This document shows positions 26,575-36,974 of a stretch of DNA of 64,000 nt, piece after piece (the first letter of the stretch is position 1; each line of letters begins with the position of its first letter). The position numbers were made by a program, and so were the translations under genes. The notes below the pieces were generated by a model. It did no database searches and was not told the origin of the DNA. It saw only the letters and a program-made list of their open reading frames with translations. The stretch is from an uncultured Legionellales bacterium (lineage in GTDB: Bacteria > Pseudomonadota > Gammaproteobacteria > Eutrophobiales > Eutrophobiaceae), in the NCBI GenBank assembly GCA_913046215.1, contig CAJWRJ010000004.1:1-64000 (forward strand), read 5' to 3'.

Positions 26575-28665
26575 ATGACTGACTTAACAAATTATAGAAA
26601 TATAGGAATCTTTGCTCATGTTGATGCTGGAAAAACAACAACATCTGAACGCATACTAAAATTAACCGGAAAAATACATAAAACTGGTGAGGTGCACGAT
26701 GGTGAGGCAACGACTGATTTTATGGAGCAAGAGCAAGAGCGAGGAATTACAATTCAGTCAGCTGCTACTAGTTGTTTTTGGAATGATCATAGATTAAATA
26801 TTATTGATACTCCAGGACATGTTGACTTTACAATTGAGGTCTATCGTTCGTTAAAAGTTCTAGATGGTGGGGTTGGTGTTTTTTGCGGATCTGGTGGAGT
26901 TGAACCACAATCTGAGACGAATTGGCGCTATGCTAATGATTCTGGAGTTGCTCGTATTATTTTTGTTAATAAACTTGATAGAACAGGCGCTGATTTTTAT
27001 CGCGTAGTTGATCAAATTGAAAATGTGCTTGGTGCAAATCCACTTGTTATGGCTCTACCCATAGGAATTGAAGATGATTTTATTGGTGCAGTTGATCTTC
27101 TCACTCGTAAAGCATGGGTATGGAAAGACCCTAACGATCCAGCAAAATATGAGATCGAAGATGCCCCAGCAGATATGTCTGAAAAAATTGAAGAATGGCG
27201 TGAAAAATTAATTGAAACTGCAGTTGAACAAGATGACGCTATTATGGAAAAATATTTAGAAGGTGAAGAGCCTACTATAGATGAGATTAAGTCATGTATA
27301 CGTAAAGGAACAATTAGTCTTACATTTTTTCCAACATACTGCGGTTCAGCATTTAAAAATAAATGCGTTCAAATGATTCTTGATGCTGTTGTAGATTACT
27401 TACCAAATCCAACTGAGGTTAAACCTCAACCAGAAGTAGATTTGGAAGGAAATGAATCTGGAGAATTTGCAATTGTCGACCCTGATAAACCATTGCGAGC
27501 ATTAGCTTTCAAAATAATGGATGACCGTTATGGCGCACTAACTTTCATTAGAATTTATTCTGGAAAAATTGAAAAAGGTATGACAGTTCTAAATACATTT
27601 ACTGGAAAAAGTGAACGAATTGGACGTATTGTTGAAATGCATGCCGATGAACGTATTGAACTTGATGTCGCACAAGCGGGAGACATTGTTGCTGCGATTG
27701 GTCTAAAGAATGTACAAACTGGTCATACTTTGTGCGACCCTAATAAACCGGCAACTCTGGAGCCAATGGTCTTCCCAGATCCAGTTATTTCAATTGCTGT
27801 CGCGCCAATTGATAAAGGTGCCTCCGAAAAGCTAGGTATTGCGATTGGAAAAATGATTAAAGAAGATCCTTCTTTTAGGGTTGAAACCGACCAAGATAGT
27901 GGTGAAACAATCCTAAAAGGAATGGGTGAACTACACCTTGATATTAAAGTAGATATTTTAAAAAGGACACATGGCGTAGAAGTAGAAGTTGGTAGCCCTC
28001 AAGTGGCCTATCGAGAAACTGTAACAAAACGCGTTGAAGATACCTATACTCATAAAAAGCAATCTGGTGGCTCGGGTCAATACGGTAAAATTGATTATGT
28101 GATTGAGCCAGGTGAACCTGGTAGTGGTTTTGTTTTTGAATCAAAAGTTACAGGTGGTAATGTGCCAAAGGAATTTTGGCCAGCAGTTGAAGGTGGATTT
28201 CAAAAAAGTATGGATAAAGGAGTCTTAGCGGGCTACCCCTGTCTTGATTTCAAAGTTACATTATTTGATGGTGCTTTTCATGCTGTCGACTCATCAGCTA
28301 TTGCGTTTGAACTAGCTTCAGCAGCTGCATATCGTCAGTCTATGCCGAAAGCTGGACCACAGCTTATGGAGCCTATTATGAAAGTTGATGTTTTTACCCC
28401 TGATGATAATGTTGGTGATGTGATCGGAGATCTAAATCGACGTCGTAGTATAATTAAATCACAAGAAGCGAATCCAACTGGCGTGCGTGTTAAAGCCGAA
28501 TGTCCGCTCAGTGAAATGTTTGGATATATTGGAACACTACGAACAATGACCTCGGGTAGAGGTCAATTCTCAATGGAATTCCTAAACTATAGCCCTTGTC
28601 CTAAAAATGTTGCTGATGAAATCATCGCTGAAACGCTAGCAAGAGAAGAGGAAAAGAAAAAGTAG
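26575..28665 (+). CDS. fusA2: Elongation factor G, EF-G2 subgroup
   Basis: A 696-residue translational GTPase. G1 is AHVDAGKT (14-21), G3 DTPGH (78-82) and G4 NKLD (132-135). The segment [19 protein letters not shown] (101-119) is characteristic of EF-G2 paralogues of marine gammaproteobacteria; canonical EF-G has [15 protein letters not shown]-like sequence there. The gene stands alone instead of in the str operon with rpsL, rpsG and tuf, consistent with a second copy. It should catalyse ribosomal translocation or have a specialised role such as recycling; which one is unknown. Confidence 0.88.
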   Translation: MTDLTNYRNIGIFAHVDAGKTTTSERILKLTGKIHKTGEVHDGEATTDFMEQEQERGITIQSAATSCFWNDHRLNIIDTPGHVDFTIEVYRSLKVLDGGVGVFCGSGGVEPQSETNWRYANDSGVARIIFVNKLDRTGADFYRVVDQIENVLGANPLVMALPIGIEDDFIGAVDLLTRKAWVWKDPNDPAKYEIEDAPADMSEKIEEWREKLIETAVEQDDAIMEKYLEGEEPTIDEIKSCIRKGTISLTFFPTYCGSAFKNKCVQMILDAVVDYLPNPTEVKPQPEVDLEGNESGEFAIVDPDKPLRALAFKIMDDRYGALTFIRIYSGKIEKGMTVLNTFTGKSERIGRIVEMHADERIELDVAQAGDIVAAIGLKNVQTGHTLCDPNKPATLEPMVFPDPVISIAVAPIDKGASEKLGIAIGKMIKEDPSFRVETDQDSGETILKGMGELHLDIKVDILKRTHGVEVEVGSPQVAYRETVTKRVEDTYTHKKQSGGSGQYGKIDYVIEPGEPGSGFVFESKVTGGNVPKEFWPAVEGGFQKSMDKGVLAGYPCLDFKVTLFDGAFHAVDSSAIAFELASAAAYRQSMPKAGPQLMEPIMKVDVFTPDDNVGDVIGDLNRRRSIIKSQEANPTGVRVKAECPLSEMFGYIGTLRTMTSGRGQFSMEFLNYSPCPKNVADEIIAETLAREEEKKK

Positions 28666-28760
28666 TTATAAATTTTAAACACGGACTAATCAAAAAAATC
28701 CTATATTAATCAATACTTTAAAATATAGTTCTAACCTAAGATATTGATTATAATGGAAGG

Positions 28761-30593
28761 ATGAGTCTAAAAAAAAATCTTTTCATCGCTTTCATTGGCC
28801 TTGTGTTTTTTTTTCAACATTCCTTAGCTGGGGAAGATACACACACATCTGATGTAACAATAAATAGTGATACAACAGACCAGCAAACAATTGGCGATGG
28901 TGGTAATAACGTCACCTTAATTAATGACGCTACTATTAACAATGGTGATGATAATGCCTCTGTTGAATCTTTTGGATCAAACACCAGTAATGGATTAACT
29001 GGTGTTACTGTTATTAATAATTCAGGCGCGATAATTAAACAAGATGGAAGTTTTGATGGTACAGTCAAGGCGCAGTTCAACACTAATTTTACACTCACTA
29101 ACTCGGGAACTATTCAATCAAATGACGGACAGGCTATTGATATTAAACAAACGACAAACGCAACAATCAATAATAATTCTGGCGGCTTAATCACTGCTAA
29201 GAGAAACACAATAAGATGTACCGCATCTTGCACAAATCCAACCGTCAATAATTTTGGCTCAATAACGGGTAGACAAGAAGCAGTAATTCGTTTGGATAAG
29301 TCGACGAATATGACGGTAAATAATAATCATGGCGCACTCATAGATGCTGAAGCATCTGCTACGCAATCTTTACATGCCATAGATATAGGTACTAATGGTA
29401 CTGTAAATAATAGCGGAATAATTAGACGAACGATAAATGGAGAGCCTGGTCATCACACTAATGCGGCTGCTATTTCATATCAACAAAATAATGGTACGTT
29501 AACATTGAAAGATGACAGTATATTAGTGGGTTTAATAAGCGTGAAAGATGGTAAAGAGGGAAATAATCTTCGAATTCAGCACGGTTATGGACGTGCTTAT
29601 ATGTACAAAACAGAGGGAACACTTGGATTAACTGACCTAGATGGCAATCGAATTGTTGCGGGCTCAGCAACATCAGTTGGTATGGGTGCACAAGAGACTG
29701 TCGACGAATTACTAGGGTATCGTGCATACAATCTTCGTACATCACTAAAAAATTACACTAACGGCTCTGATTCAGATAAACCAAAAATAGAACCTTTTGC
29801 TTATACATCATTTCGAAGCAGCGGTCGTAATACTCTCGGTTATGAAAATAATGCTTATGGTACGAACTTTATTTACCCGGTAGTACCTGATAAGTTAAAT
29901 TTAATCTTAGCCGTTGAACGTAATAAATTAAAACTTGATGAAAACCACGATATTACGAAAAAAAGTTTTCTTGCTGGTATTGGAACTAATGACTTTACAA
30001 AAATCGATGAATGGAAAGTAAGTAGCTACGCTGTTGCTGGTTGGAGTTGGCATGACAGCAGCAGAGACGTGCTTACCAATATAGTAAGTACTGGTATAGC
30101 TGATGTAAGTGCCGATTATGAAAGCGCAGAAGTAATTACTGGTGTAAATTTTACGCGTATATTAAATCAAAGAGTCAACGAATCAGTAACTAATGAACAA
30201 GAATCTGAGCTAGGGATAACATTTAGTTTTTCTCATACCCCCAGTTACAGTGAAAGCATGTTCTTTTCATGGGAAGAACGCAATCTTGCTCAAGCAAGCA
30301 TTTATTTCAATAAACAACTTACCCTAATGATAGATGATAAAATACAATTCATAACAAGCACTGAATTTGAGCATCGCTCCGTTTTTTATGGCAAAAATCA
30401 AGATCATTCACTAAACACAGTAATCGTTGATTTTAATAGTGGTAGCTATAATGAAAATTCTTTAGGCATGAATACTAGTTTTGACTATGACTTAGGAAAA
30501 TACGGAAAAATCTATATGCAGTTTAATGGGCGTTTATCTGATCAAGCTGCTATCTACCTTGGTGGAAGTGCTGGAATAAATTTTATCTTTTAA
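28761..30593 (+). CDS. Autotransporter-like outer-membrane protein
   Basis: A 610-residue protein with a signal peptide (about 1-23, ending SLAG) and a passenger of about 300 residues built of short repeats such as INNSG, INNNSGG and VNNSG that suggest a right-handed beta-helix. The C-terminal part (about 330-610) consists of alternating amphipathic strands and ends in a phenylalanine (SAGINFIF), typical of a beta-barrel insertion signal. Both halves resemble type V secretion autotransporters. The ligand or role is unknown. It is monocistronic between EF-G2 and a convergent aminopeptidase gene. Confidence 0.72.
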   Translation: MSLKKNLFIAFIGLVFFFQHSLAGEDTHTSDVTINSDTTDQQTIGDGGNNVTLINDATINNGDDNASVESFGSNTSNGLTGVTVINNSGAIIKQDGSFDGTVKAQFNTNFTLTNSGTIQSNDGQAIDIKQTTNATINNNSGGLITAKRNTIRCTASCTNPTVNNFGSITGRQEAVIRLDKSTNMTVNNNHGALIDAEASATQSLHAIDIGTNGTVNNSGIIRRTINGEPGHHTNAAAISYQQNNGTLTLKDDSILVGLISVKDGKEGNNLRIQHGYGRAYMYKTEGTLGLTDLDGNRIVAGSATSVGMGAQETVDELLGYRAYNLRTSLKNYTNGSDSDKPKIEPFAYTSFRSSGRNTLGYENNAYGTNFIYPVVPDKLNLILAVERNKLKLDENHDITKKSFLAGIGTNDFTKIDEWKVSSYAVAGWSWHDSSRDVLTNIVSTGIADVSADYESAEVITGVNFTRILNQRVNESVTNEQESELGITFSFSHTPSYSESMFFSWEERNLAQASIYFNKQLTLMIDDKIQFITSTEFEHRSVFYGKNQDHSLNTVIVDFNSGSYNENSLGMNTSFDYDLGKYGKIYMQFNGRLSDQAAIYLGGSAGINFIF

Positions 30594-30612
30594 TTTCAAT
30601 ATTTAATAAAAT

Positions 30613-32085
30613 CTATTTTAGATAATTTTTTAATAGTAAATCTACTGTATAACGAACACCAAATCCTGTTGTATTAGTAGGAATATGACCTAAACCACCC
30701 TTCCTATTGCTGCTAGATAAATCCATATGTATCCAAGGCACATCATTCTTAACAAAACGCTGTAAAAATCTCGACGCTAAGATATGATCAACACCGCTTT
30801 CTTGAGAACATTGTTTAATATCGGCAATATCACTTTTTATCATTTGATCAAAATCTTCATCTAACGGAAAAGGCCAAACACGTTCTCCGCTATCTTCGCC
30901 AGCTTTAATTAAGTTTGGGTGCCATTTATTTACATTAGTAAAAATACCGCTATATGATGTTCCAATTGAATACATACATGCCCCTGTTAATGTTGCATAG
31001 TCGATTATTAACGAGGGCTTTTCTTTTGATGCCAAGACTAATGTGTCAGCCAATACCATTCTTCCTTCTGCATCAGTATGCACGACTTCAATAGTTGTCC
31101 CGTCTGATGCCGTAACTATATCATTTGGCTTATAGGCTTTTGGTCCAATATGGTTCATAGCTAAGGCCATCCAACATTCAACAGGGCGATTATAATTAAG
31201 CTTAGTAAGTGCTAATAATGTCCCTAGCGCAACAGCACTACCTTGCATATCCTCATGCATACCAAACATATAGTTAGCAGGTTTTAAATTTGTGCCCCCA
31301 GTGTCATAACAGATACCCTTACCTACTAGGAAAATCTTCTTTGTCTTTGATGCGCGTTTTGGTTTGTATCTTAATCGTACAATACCTGAATCTGCCGTAG
31401 GACTTCCCTGAGAAACAGCTAAAAATGCGCCAGCTTTCTTTTGTCTTAAAGTTGATTCACTATAGAATTCTAATTTCCATTTATTTTCCTTTGCAATTTC
31501 TTTTATTTTTTTAAGATAGTGCGTCGGCGTCAATTTATTTGAAGGCATCATGCTTAAACTTCTAGTTAGCGCATTACCTTCTGCAATAGCAAAACTTTTT
31601 CTAAATCTGTGGTTTGCTTTAAAGCCACAAAGAATAATTTTCGACAAAGGTATTTTAGATTGTTTTTTACTTTTGAAATTAGGCATTTTTGCACATACTG
31701 CTAAAATAGCTGAGATTATTGCTTCTATGATTCTTTCAGACTCTTTTTTACTAAAACCAGCTACGAATACTCCTATTTCTTTTGGTCTCGATTCGGAGTG
31801 CAATGAAATTAACTTTCTTGAAAGTGATAGAAGATCAAAACTTGTATTACTAGAACTAAGCATAGTAAAACTAACGTGACTTGAATGCTTATTTGGTAAA
31901 TCAATAGAAACTGGAATACCACATTTTTCATCCTGCGATATTTGCTTATAACGACTAATTATTTTTTCTTTATAACTAAAATTTTTCTTAGTTTTGTTAG
32001 AAGAAACAATAATCCAATTATCAACACTGTCAATTACATCAATTGTTGGTGCTGAAGTATGCTGTTCTAATATAATTGACATCAT
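30613..32085 (-). CDS. Leucyl aminopeptidase family protein (M17)
   Basis: A 490-residue M17 metallopeptidase that releases N-terminal residues from peptides in the cytoplasm. The signature is HTDAEGR at 336-342 (usual NTDAEGR), and the metal/lysine segment GKGICYDTGGTNLKP precedes it (usual GKGITFDSGGISLKP). The departures suggest the divergent M17 branch rather than classical PepA. The start is the first of two Met codons, after AAGGA. Confidence 0.9.
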   Translation of the reverse strand: MMSIILEQHTSAPTIDVIDSVDNWIIVSSNKTKKNFSYKEKIISRYKQISQDEKCGIPVSIDLPNKHSSHVSFTMLSSSNTSFDLLSLSRKLISLHSESRPKEIGVFVAGFSKKESERIIEAIISAILAVCAKMPNFKSKKQSKIPLSKIILCGFKANHRFRKSFAIAEGNALTRSLSMMPSNKLTPTHYLKKIKEIAKENKWKLEFYSESTLRQKKAGAFLAVSQGSPTADSGIVRLRYKPKRASKTKKIFLVGKGICYDTGGTNLKPANYMFGMHEDMQGSAVALGTLLALTKLNYNRPVECWMALAMNHIGPKAYKPNDIVTASDGTTIEVVHTDAEGRMVLADTLVLASKEKPSLIIDYATLTGACMYSIGTSYSGIFTNVNKWHPNLIKAGEDSGERVWPFPLDEDFDQMIKSDIADIKQCSQESGVDHILASRFLQRFVKNDVPWIHMDLSSSNRKGGLGHIPTNTTGFGVRYTVDLLLKNYLK

Positions 32086-32274
32086 TTTTTTCCTTAATGA
32101 AATAGGGGTTTTAAAGTTGTTCTGACACTAAATATCCTAAAAAATTCAGTCTATCATATCAAACGTTACTTTAACTAAATACAAAACTAAACTAACATCT
32201 ATTAAGTAATAATAATCATATCAAGTGAACTAAAGATTTTTTTTAAAATTGTCTTAAATGAAAAAAGGTAGGTA

Positions 32275-33687
32275 ATGACTAAAGATATTCATGCAGAAGT
32301 AGTTGTTTTGGGTGCTGGCCCTGGTGGTTATACAGCCGCTTTTCGTGCATCTGACCTAGGCCTAAAAACTATTTTAATTGAGAAATACCCTTCTTTGGGC
32401 GGTGTTTGTTTAAATGCCGGCTGCATACCCTCAAAGGCATTACTCCATGTAAGTAAGGTTATAGCTGAAATTGAGGAATTAAAAGAACATAACATAGTTC
32501 TTGGAGGAACCAATCCAGATTCTAAATCTGTACGCAGTTGGGTCAACTCAATTATTACTAAACTTAGCTTTGGCTTAAAAACAATGGCAAAAAAAAGACA
32601 AATTGAAATTATCGAGGGCTACGGGTCATTTGTATCGACGAATTTAATTGAAGTGAATAACAATGGTAAAATTTCACGAGTAACATTTGATTCAGCAATT
32701 ATTGCTACGGGTTCGCATCCCTCAAAACTGCCTAATCTACCAGATGACTCACGTATTATGAATTCAACTGATGCATTATTTTTAAAAGAAATTCCTAAAA
32801 GAATGCTGGTAATCGGAGGCGGTATTATTGGACTTGAGATGGCAACCATCTATGCCTCGCTAGGAAGTAAAATAACTATTGTTGAAATTATGGATTCATT
32901 AATTTCTGAATGTGATAAAGATATTGTTAGGCCTTTAATTAAAAGAATTAAAAAAATTTACGAAAATATCCATCTAAAAACAAAAGTAGTTTCAGTCGAA
33001 TCCAAAAATAATAAACTGGTAGTGACTTTTGAAGGAAAAAATGCTCCTGAAAAAGATCAATTTGATTCTATTCTAGTAGCTGTTGGGAGATCTCCTAATG
33101 GTAATAAAATTAATGCAGCAAATGCGGGTATAAATGTAGACATGAATGGTTTTATAAAAGTTAATGATCAACAGCAAACTAATATTTCCAATATATATGC
33201 TATAGGTGATGTAACTAGCCTTCCAATGCTTGCACATAAAGCCACTTATGAAGGAAAATTAGCAGCAGAAATCATTGCTGGAAGTAAAAAAAATATTAAG
33301 AGTAGAGTCATCCCATCTGTTGCATATACAGATCCTGAGATTGCTTGGGTTGGATTAACTGAAACAGAAGCTAAACTAAAAAATATTGACTACGGAAAAG
33401 GGGTTTTTCCTTGGGCAGCAAACGGACGATCACTTGCACTTGCTAGAGATGAGGGAATTACTAAGATTTTATTTGATAAACAATCAAAAAAAATTATTGG
33501 CGCTGCAATTGTTGGTACAAATGCAGGTGATTTAATTGCTGAATGTGTACTAGCAATAGAAATGAATAGCAATGCAAAAGACATAGCTCAAACTATACAT
33601 CCACACCCCACCTTATCTGAAACCAATGCCATGGCAGCAGAAGTTTTTGAGGGCACAATAACGGATCTCTATATACCAAAACGCTGA
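32275..33687 (+). CDS. lpd: Dihydrolipoyl dehydrogenase
   Basis: A 470-residue flavoprotein disulfide reductase that reoxidises dihydrolipoamide in pyruvate and 2-oxoglutarate dehydrogenase complexes and the glycine cleavage system. The FAD motif GAGPGGYTAAF is at 13-23, the redox-active pair is C45 and C50 in GGVCLNAGCIPSK, and the catalytic C-terminal HPHPTLSE is present. It stands alone, without E1 or E2 genes, preceded by AAAAAGG at the ribosome site. Confidence 0.95.
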   Translation: MTKDIHAEVVVLGAGPGGYTAAFRASDLGLKTILIEKYPSLGGVCLNAGCIPSKALLHVSKVIAEIEELKEHNIVLGGTNPDSKSVRSWVNSIITKLSFGLKTMAKKRQIEIIEGYGSFVSTNLIEVNNNGKISRVTFDSAIIATGSHPSKLPNLPDDSRIMNSTDALFLKEIPKRMLVIGGGIIGLEMATIYASLGSKITIVEIMDSLISECDKDIVRPLIKRIKKIYENIHLKTKVVSVESKNNKLVVTFEGKNAPEKDQFDSILVAVGRSPNGNKINAANAGINVDMNGFIKVNDQQQTNISNIYAIGDVTSLPMLAHKATYEGKLAAEIIAGSKKNIKSRVIPSVAYTDPEIAWVGLTETEAKLKNIDYGKGVFPWAANGRSLALARDEGITKILFDKQSKKIIGAAIVGTNAGDLIAECVLAIEMNSNAKDIAQTIHPHPTLSETNAMAAEVFEGTITDLYIPKR

Positions 33688-33810
33688 GTTTTACTGTAAA
33701 ACATCTAATTTCTCAATAAAAATGGCAAAATATTGATAATTACTTTATATATGTTGATAGTTTTCAAACAAACGATAGAATAAGCGACTTTTTTTAATGC
33801 AGACACTAAA

Positions 33811-35028
33811 ATGAATACAAAGAAAATTAGTAAAGTTGTACTGGCCTACTCAGGTGGATTGGATACCTCGGTTATTCTTGCTTGGTTAAAGGATGTCTAC
33901 AATTGTGAAATTGTCACATTCACAGCTGATATCGGTCAGGGTGAAGAGGTTGAGACTGCCCGAGCTAAAGCTAAAGAAATGGGTATAAGTGAAATCTTTA
34001 TTGAAGACCTCACAGAGGAATATGTAAGAGATTTTGTTTTTCCAATGTTCCGTGCGAATACTATTTATGAAGGTGAATACTTATTAGGCACATCAATTGC
34101 AAGACCATTAATTGCAAAACGTCTAGTTGATATTGCCAAAAAAACTGATGCCGATGCAATTTCACATGGAGCAACCGGCAAAGGTAATGATCAAGTTAGA
34201 TTTGAACTAGGTGCGTATGCACTAGATCCAAAAATTAGAATAATAGCTCCATGGCGTGAGTGGGATCTCAATTCCAGAGAGAAACTACTTGCTTATGCTG
34301 AAAATAAAGGGATACCAATTGAAGGAAAACAAAAAGTTGGTTCTCCGTATTCGATGGATGCAAATATGCTTCATATTTCATACGAAGGAGGTCTGCTGGA
34401 GGATCCATGGAGTGAACCAGAAGAATCAATGTGGCGTTGGACTGTTGCGCCCGAGAAAGCACCTAATTCATCGGAGTCAATCGAAATTAAATTTAAACAA
34501 GGTGATCCAATTGAATTAAATGGTAAAGAATTGTCTCCAGCAAATTTACTCTCGAATCTAAATACTATTGCTGGTAGACATGGTATTGGGCGTAACGATA
34601 TTGTTGAAAATCGATATGTTGGTATGAAATCACGGGGTTGTTATGAAACTCCTGGGGGCACAGTACTACTTAAAGCCCATCGTGCTATGGAATCACTGAC
34701 CCTTGACCGTGAAGTAACGCATCTTAAAGATGAATTAATGCCTCGTTATGCAAAACTTATTTACAATGGATATTGGTGGAGTCCCGAAAGAGAGGCGCTA
34801 CAGAGTCTTATTGATTGGACACAAACAGGAGTTAATGGAGTTGTGAGATTAAAACTCTTTAAGGGCAATGTCTATGTAACTGGAAGAAAATCTGATTCAG
34901 ATAGTTTGTTTGACGAAGAAATTGTAACTTTTGAAGATGATTCTGGTATGTATAACCAAAAACATGCAGATGGATTTATTAAGTTGAATGCTTTACGGCT
35001 AAAATTACAAGCCAAAAAAAATAATTAA
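33811..35028 (+). CDS. argG: Argininosuccinate synthase
   Basis: A 405-residue enzyme joining citrulline and aspartate with ATP to argininosuccinate in arginine synthesis. The PP-loop AYSGGLDTS is at 12-20, and the citrulline/aspartate-site segments [15 protein letters not shown] and [16 protein letters not shown] follow. Other arg genes are not in the window. Its stop codon directly abuts the stop of the convergent hvfC-like gene. Confidence 0.97.
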   Translation: MNTKKISKVVLAYSGGLDTSVILAWLKDVYNCEIVTFTADIGQGEEVETARAKAKEMGISEIFIEDLTEEYVRDFVFPMFRANTIYEGEYLLGTSIARPLIAKRLVDIAKKTDADAISHGATGKGNDQVRFELGAYALDPKIRIIAPWREWDLNSREKLLAYAENKGIPIEGKQKVGSPYSMDANMLHISYEGGLLEDPWSEPEESMWRWTVAPEKAPNSSESIEIKFKQGDPIELNGKELSPANLLSNLNTIAGRHGIGRNDIVENRYVGMKSRGCYETPGGTVLLKAHRAMESLTLDREVTHLKDELMPRYAKLIYNGYWWSPEREALQSLIDWTQTGVNGVVRLKLFKGNVYVTGRKSDSDSLFDEEIVTFEDDSGMYNQKHADGFIKLNALRLKLQAKKNN

Positions 35029-35784
35029 CTATTTTTTCACTCCGAGAATTACATTTCTATTTTTAAGTTCTTGAACAATTTCCTGTCCCCCATTGAGAAT
35101 GACATCAGGGTTTGGATGATTCAATTCTTGAGCTACGTTTAAAATAATATCCCTGGTAGTTTTCTTAATATTAGTTTGTAATTTTTGAAATAATCTTGCG
35201 GTAACTTTATTAAGCTCAATAAAACCAATATCAAAAAAGATATCTCGATATACAACCAGATAAGTTAGTTCATTAGGCTTTACTTTGGGGCAAAAATCAC
35301 TGCTTATTCTATGTACAGGCCAATTATAGACAAGTGCTTCTGTTAGTGGACTAACAACAGGAATACCATCAAGCAGACTTGAATCTTTATCAACATTATC
35401 AAAACATAATTCCCTCATATCTTGAGCTAGAGAGATTTCGATCCACTCGTAGTGGGCAAGCTCTAAATAAAATTTCGGAATTTTGATTCCAATCTGTTTT
35501 TTTTCTAAAAATTTTAAAAATTCTAATGGTGCTTTAGGGAAATATGGTGTCTTTGATTTATGATTTTTTATGAAATTACGAATAATTATATTCCAATCAT
35601 CACCGCTAGTTATATCTCGAAGTACTGGAAAACTTTTCGAAATCAAATTTTCTATATTATTAAAAATAAGTTCTGAATATAAAGAGATTCTTCTAGACTC
35701 AATACCATCGGGTAATGCTGCATTTTGAGGGTCTCTCATATGTCGTGTAAATATTTCTACTTCTTTTATAAATTTTTTTGTCAT
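35029..35784 (-). CDS. hvfC: HvfC/BufC-like DUF2063 RiPP maturation partner
   Basis: A 251-residue protein with an N-terminal DUF2063 helical domain (EIFTRHMRDPQNAALPDGI, residues 10-28, and the YSELIFNNIENLISKSFPVL helix) and a C-terminal winged-helix-like part. In characterised systems this protein presents the precursor peptide to the MNIO enzyme. It is the last gene of hvfA-hvfB-hvfC, 21 bp after hvfB, and ends against the argG stop. Confidence 0.92.
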   Translation of the reverse strand: MTKKFIKEVEIFTRHMRDPQNAALPDGIESRRISLYSELIFNNIENLISKSFPVLRDITSGDDWNIIIRNFIKNHKSKTPYFPKAPLEFLKFLEKKQIGIKIPKFYLELAHYEWIEISLAQDMRELCFDNVDKDSSLLDGIPVVSPLTEALVYNWPVHRISSDFCPKVKPNELTYLVVYRDIFFDIGFIELNKVTARLFQKLQTNIKKTTRDIILNVAQELNHPNPDVILNGGQEIVQELKNRNVILGVKK

Positions 35785-35805
35785 TTTCTTATGCGCTAAT
35801 TATAG

Positions 35806-36630
35806 TTACCATCCATTCAAAATCTGCTTTGACTTAATCATCTCTACTTCCTTTAATAACTTTTCAAATTTTGGAATATTAAAGTCTCTTTCAAGTAGAG
35901 TTGGGAAAACACCGAAATACTGATATGCCTTTTCTAATAATGACCAAACTGGATCAATGACATCAGCGCCGTGCGTATCAACCAAAAGATCAATGTCTTC
36001 ATTGTAATGACCAGCTATATGTGAATATGCAATTCGTTCTTTTGGAAGTGCTTTTAGAAAACTTTCTGCTTCATAATTATGATTTATGCTATTTACATAA
36101 ATATTATTAATATCAACTAAAAGCTCACAGTCTGCTTCTTCAAGAATTGATTTAATAAATTCGATTTCCTTTAACTCTTGGCCTGGAGCAGCATAATAAG
36201 AAACATTTTCTATTGCGATACGTTTACCAATAATTTCTTGAGCTCTCTTAATTCGTGAAGAGACATATTTAACTGCTTCCTCAGTAAATGGTATTGGTAA
36301 TAAATCATATAAATATCCCTCATCAGCACAATAACTTAAATGTTCGCTGTATATTTGTATATTATGAGTATCAATAAATTTTTTTATGCATTTAAGAAAT
36401 TCTTCATCTAATGGCGCCATACCACCTAAATTTAGAGAAAGCCCGTGACAGACGAATGGAAATTGCTCTGTTAGTGAACGAAAAATGTAAGCATCACGTC
36501 CTCCGACTTCGACCCAGTTTTCTGGGGCAATTTCTAAAAAGTCGATTTTGTGAGATATATTATCGAGTTGTTTTAAAAAGGATTTACGTAAACCAAGGCC
36601 TGCGCCCTGAACAGAGTATGATTTTGACAT
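35806..36630 (-). CDS. hvfB: MNIO-family oxidase (DUF692), HvfB/BufB-like
   Basis: A 274-residue TIM-barrel multinuclear non-heme iron oxidase. Family landmarks are GAGLGLRKSFL at the N-terminus, FLEIAPENW, the EHLSYC box, AIENVSYYAAPG, LLVDINNIYVN and AYSHIAGHYNED, which supply the His/Asp/Glu iron ligands. Homologues convert cysteines in EGKCG-type or bufferin precursors to 5-thiooxazole groups that bind copper. It lies 9 bp downstream of a precursor gene with six EGKCG units, which makes the assignment strong. Confidence 0.95.
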   Translation of the reverse strand: MSKSYSVQGAGLGLRKSFLKQLDNISHKIDFLEIAPENWVEVGGRDAYIFRSLTEQFPFVCHGLSLNLGGMAPLDEEFLKCIKKFIDTHNIQIYSEHLSYCADEGYLYDLLPIPFTEEAVKYVSSRIKRAQEIIGKRIAIENVSYYAAPGQELKEIEFIKSILEEADCELLVDINNIYVNSINHNYEAESFLKALPKERIAYSHIAGHYNEDIDLLVDTHGADVIDPVWSLLEKAYQYFGVFPTLLERDFNIPKFEKLLKEVEMIKSKQILNGW

Positions 36631-36639
36631 TTCATTAAT

Positions 36640-36939
36640 TTATGACTTTTTACTGCCGCACTTGCCTTCACCGCACTTGCCTTCACCGCACTTGCCTTCG
36701 TTATCCTTTTTCTCTTTCTTCTTTTCTTTGTTGGTTTTTTTACTGCCGCACTTACCTTCACCGCACTTACCTTCACCGCACTTACCTTCGTGACCATCAG
36801 CAAGCATGTAACCGGTACCTAATCCTCTAATTTCAAAAGGATTTTCACTGGCATTTGCAATAGGGTTCAACGTTATACTAATTGTAAAACCTGCCCCAAT
36901 TGCAACAACGTATGGATTAATTTTATTTTTTTTCAACAT
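36640..36939 (-). CDS. hvfA: HvfA-like precursor peptide with six EGKCG motifs
   Basis: A 99-residue exported precursor. A signal peptide (about 1-30, ending NANA-like ANAS) precedes a short linker and two blocks, each of three consecutive EGKCG units closed by SKK. A lysine/glutamate-rich spacer (KKTNKEKKKEKKDN) joins the blocks. All six cysteines lie in EGKCG, the unit that MNIO enzymes modify to a copper-chelating 5-thiooxazole in the Haemophilus HvfABC system. The product is probably a periplasmic or secreted copper buffer. Copper dependence is inferred from the family. Confidence 0.93.
   Translation of the reverse strand: MLKKNKINPYVVAIGAGFTISITLNPIANASENPFEIRGLGTGYMLADGHEGKCGEGKCGEGKCGSKKTNKEKKKEKKDNEGKCGEGKCGEGKCGSKKS
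36651..36790 (-). repeat. Two 50-bp repeat blocks in the hvfA-like gene
   Basis: Blocks at 36651-36700 and 36741-36790 (90 bp apart) each hold three 15-bp units of GAAGGNAAGTGCGGT. They differ at only three positions (36664/36754, 36679/36769, 36694/36784), always the third base of the same glycine codon: GGT in all three units of the first-translated block and GGC in all three of the second. Units within a block are identical at that site. Confidence 0.9.
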
Positions 36940-36974
36940 AATAAATCTCCAACAATTTATAAATACTATAAAAA

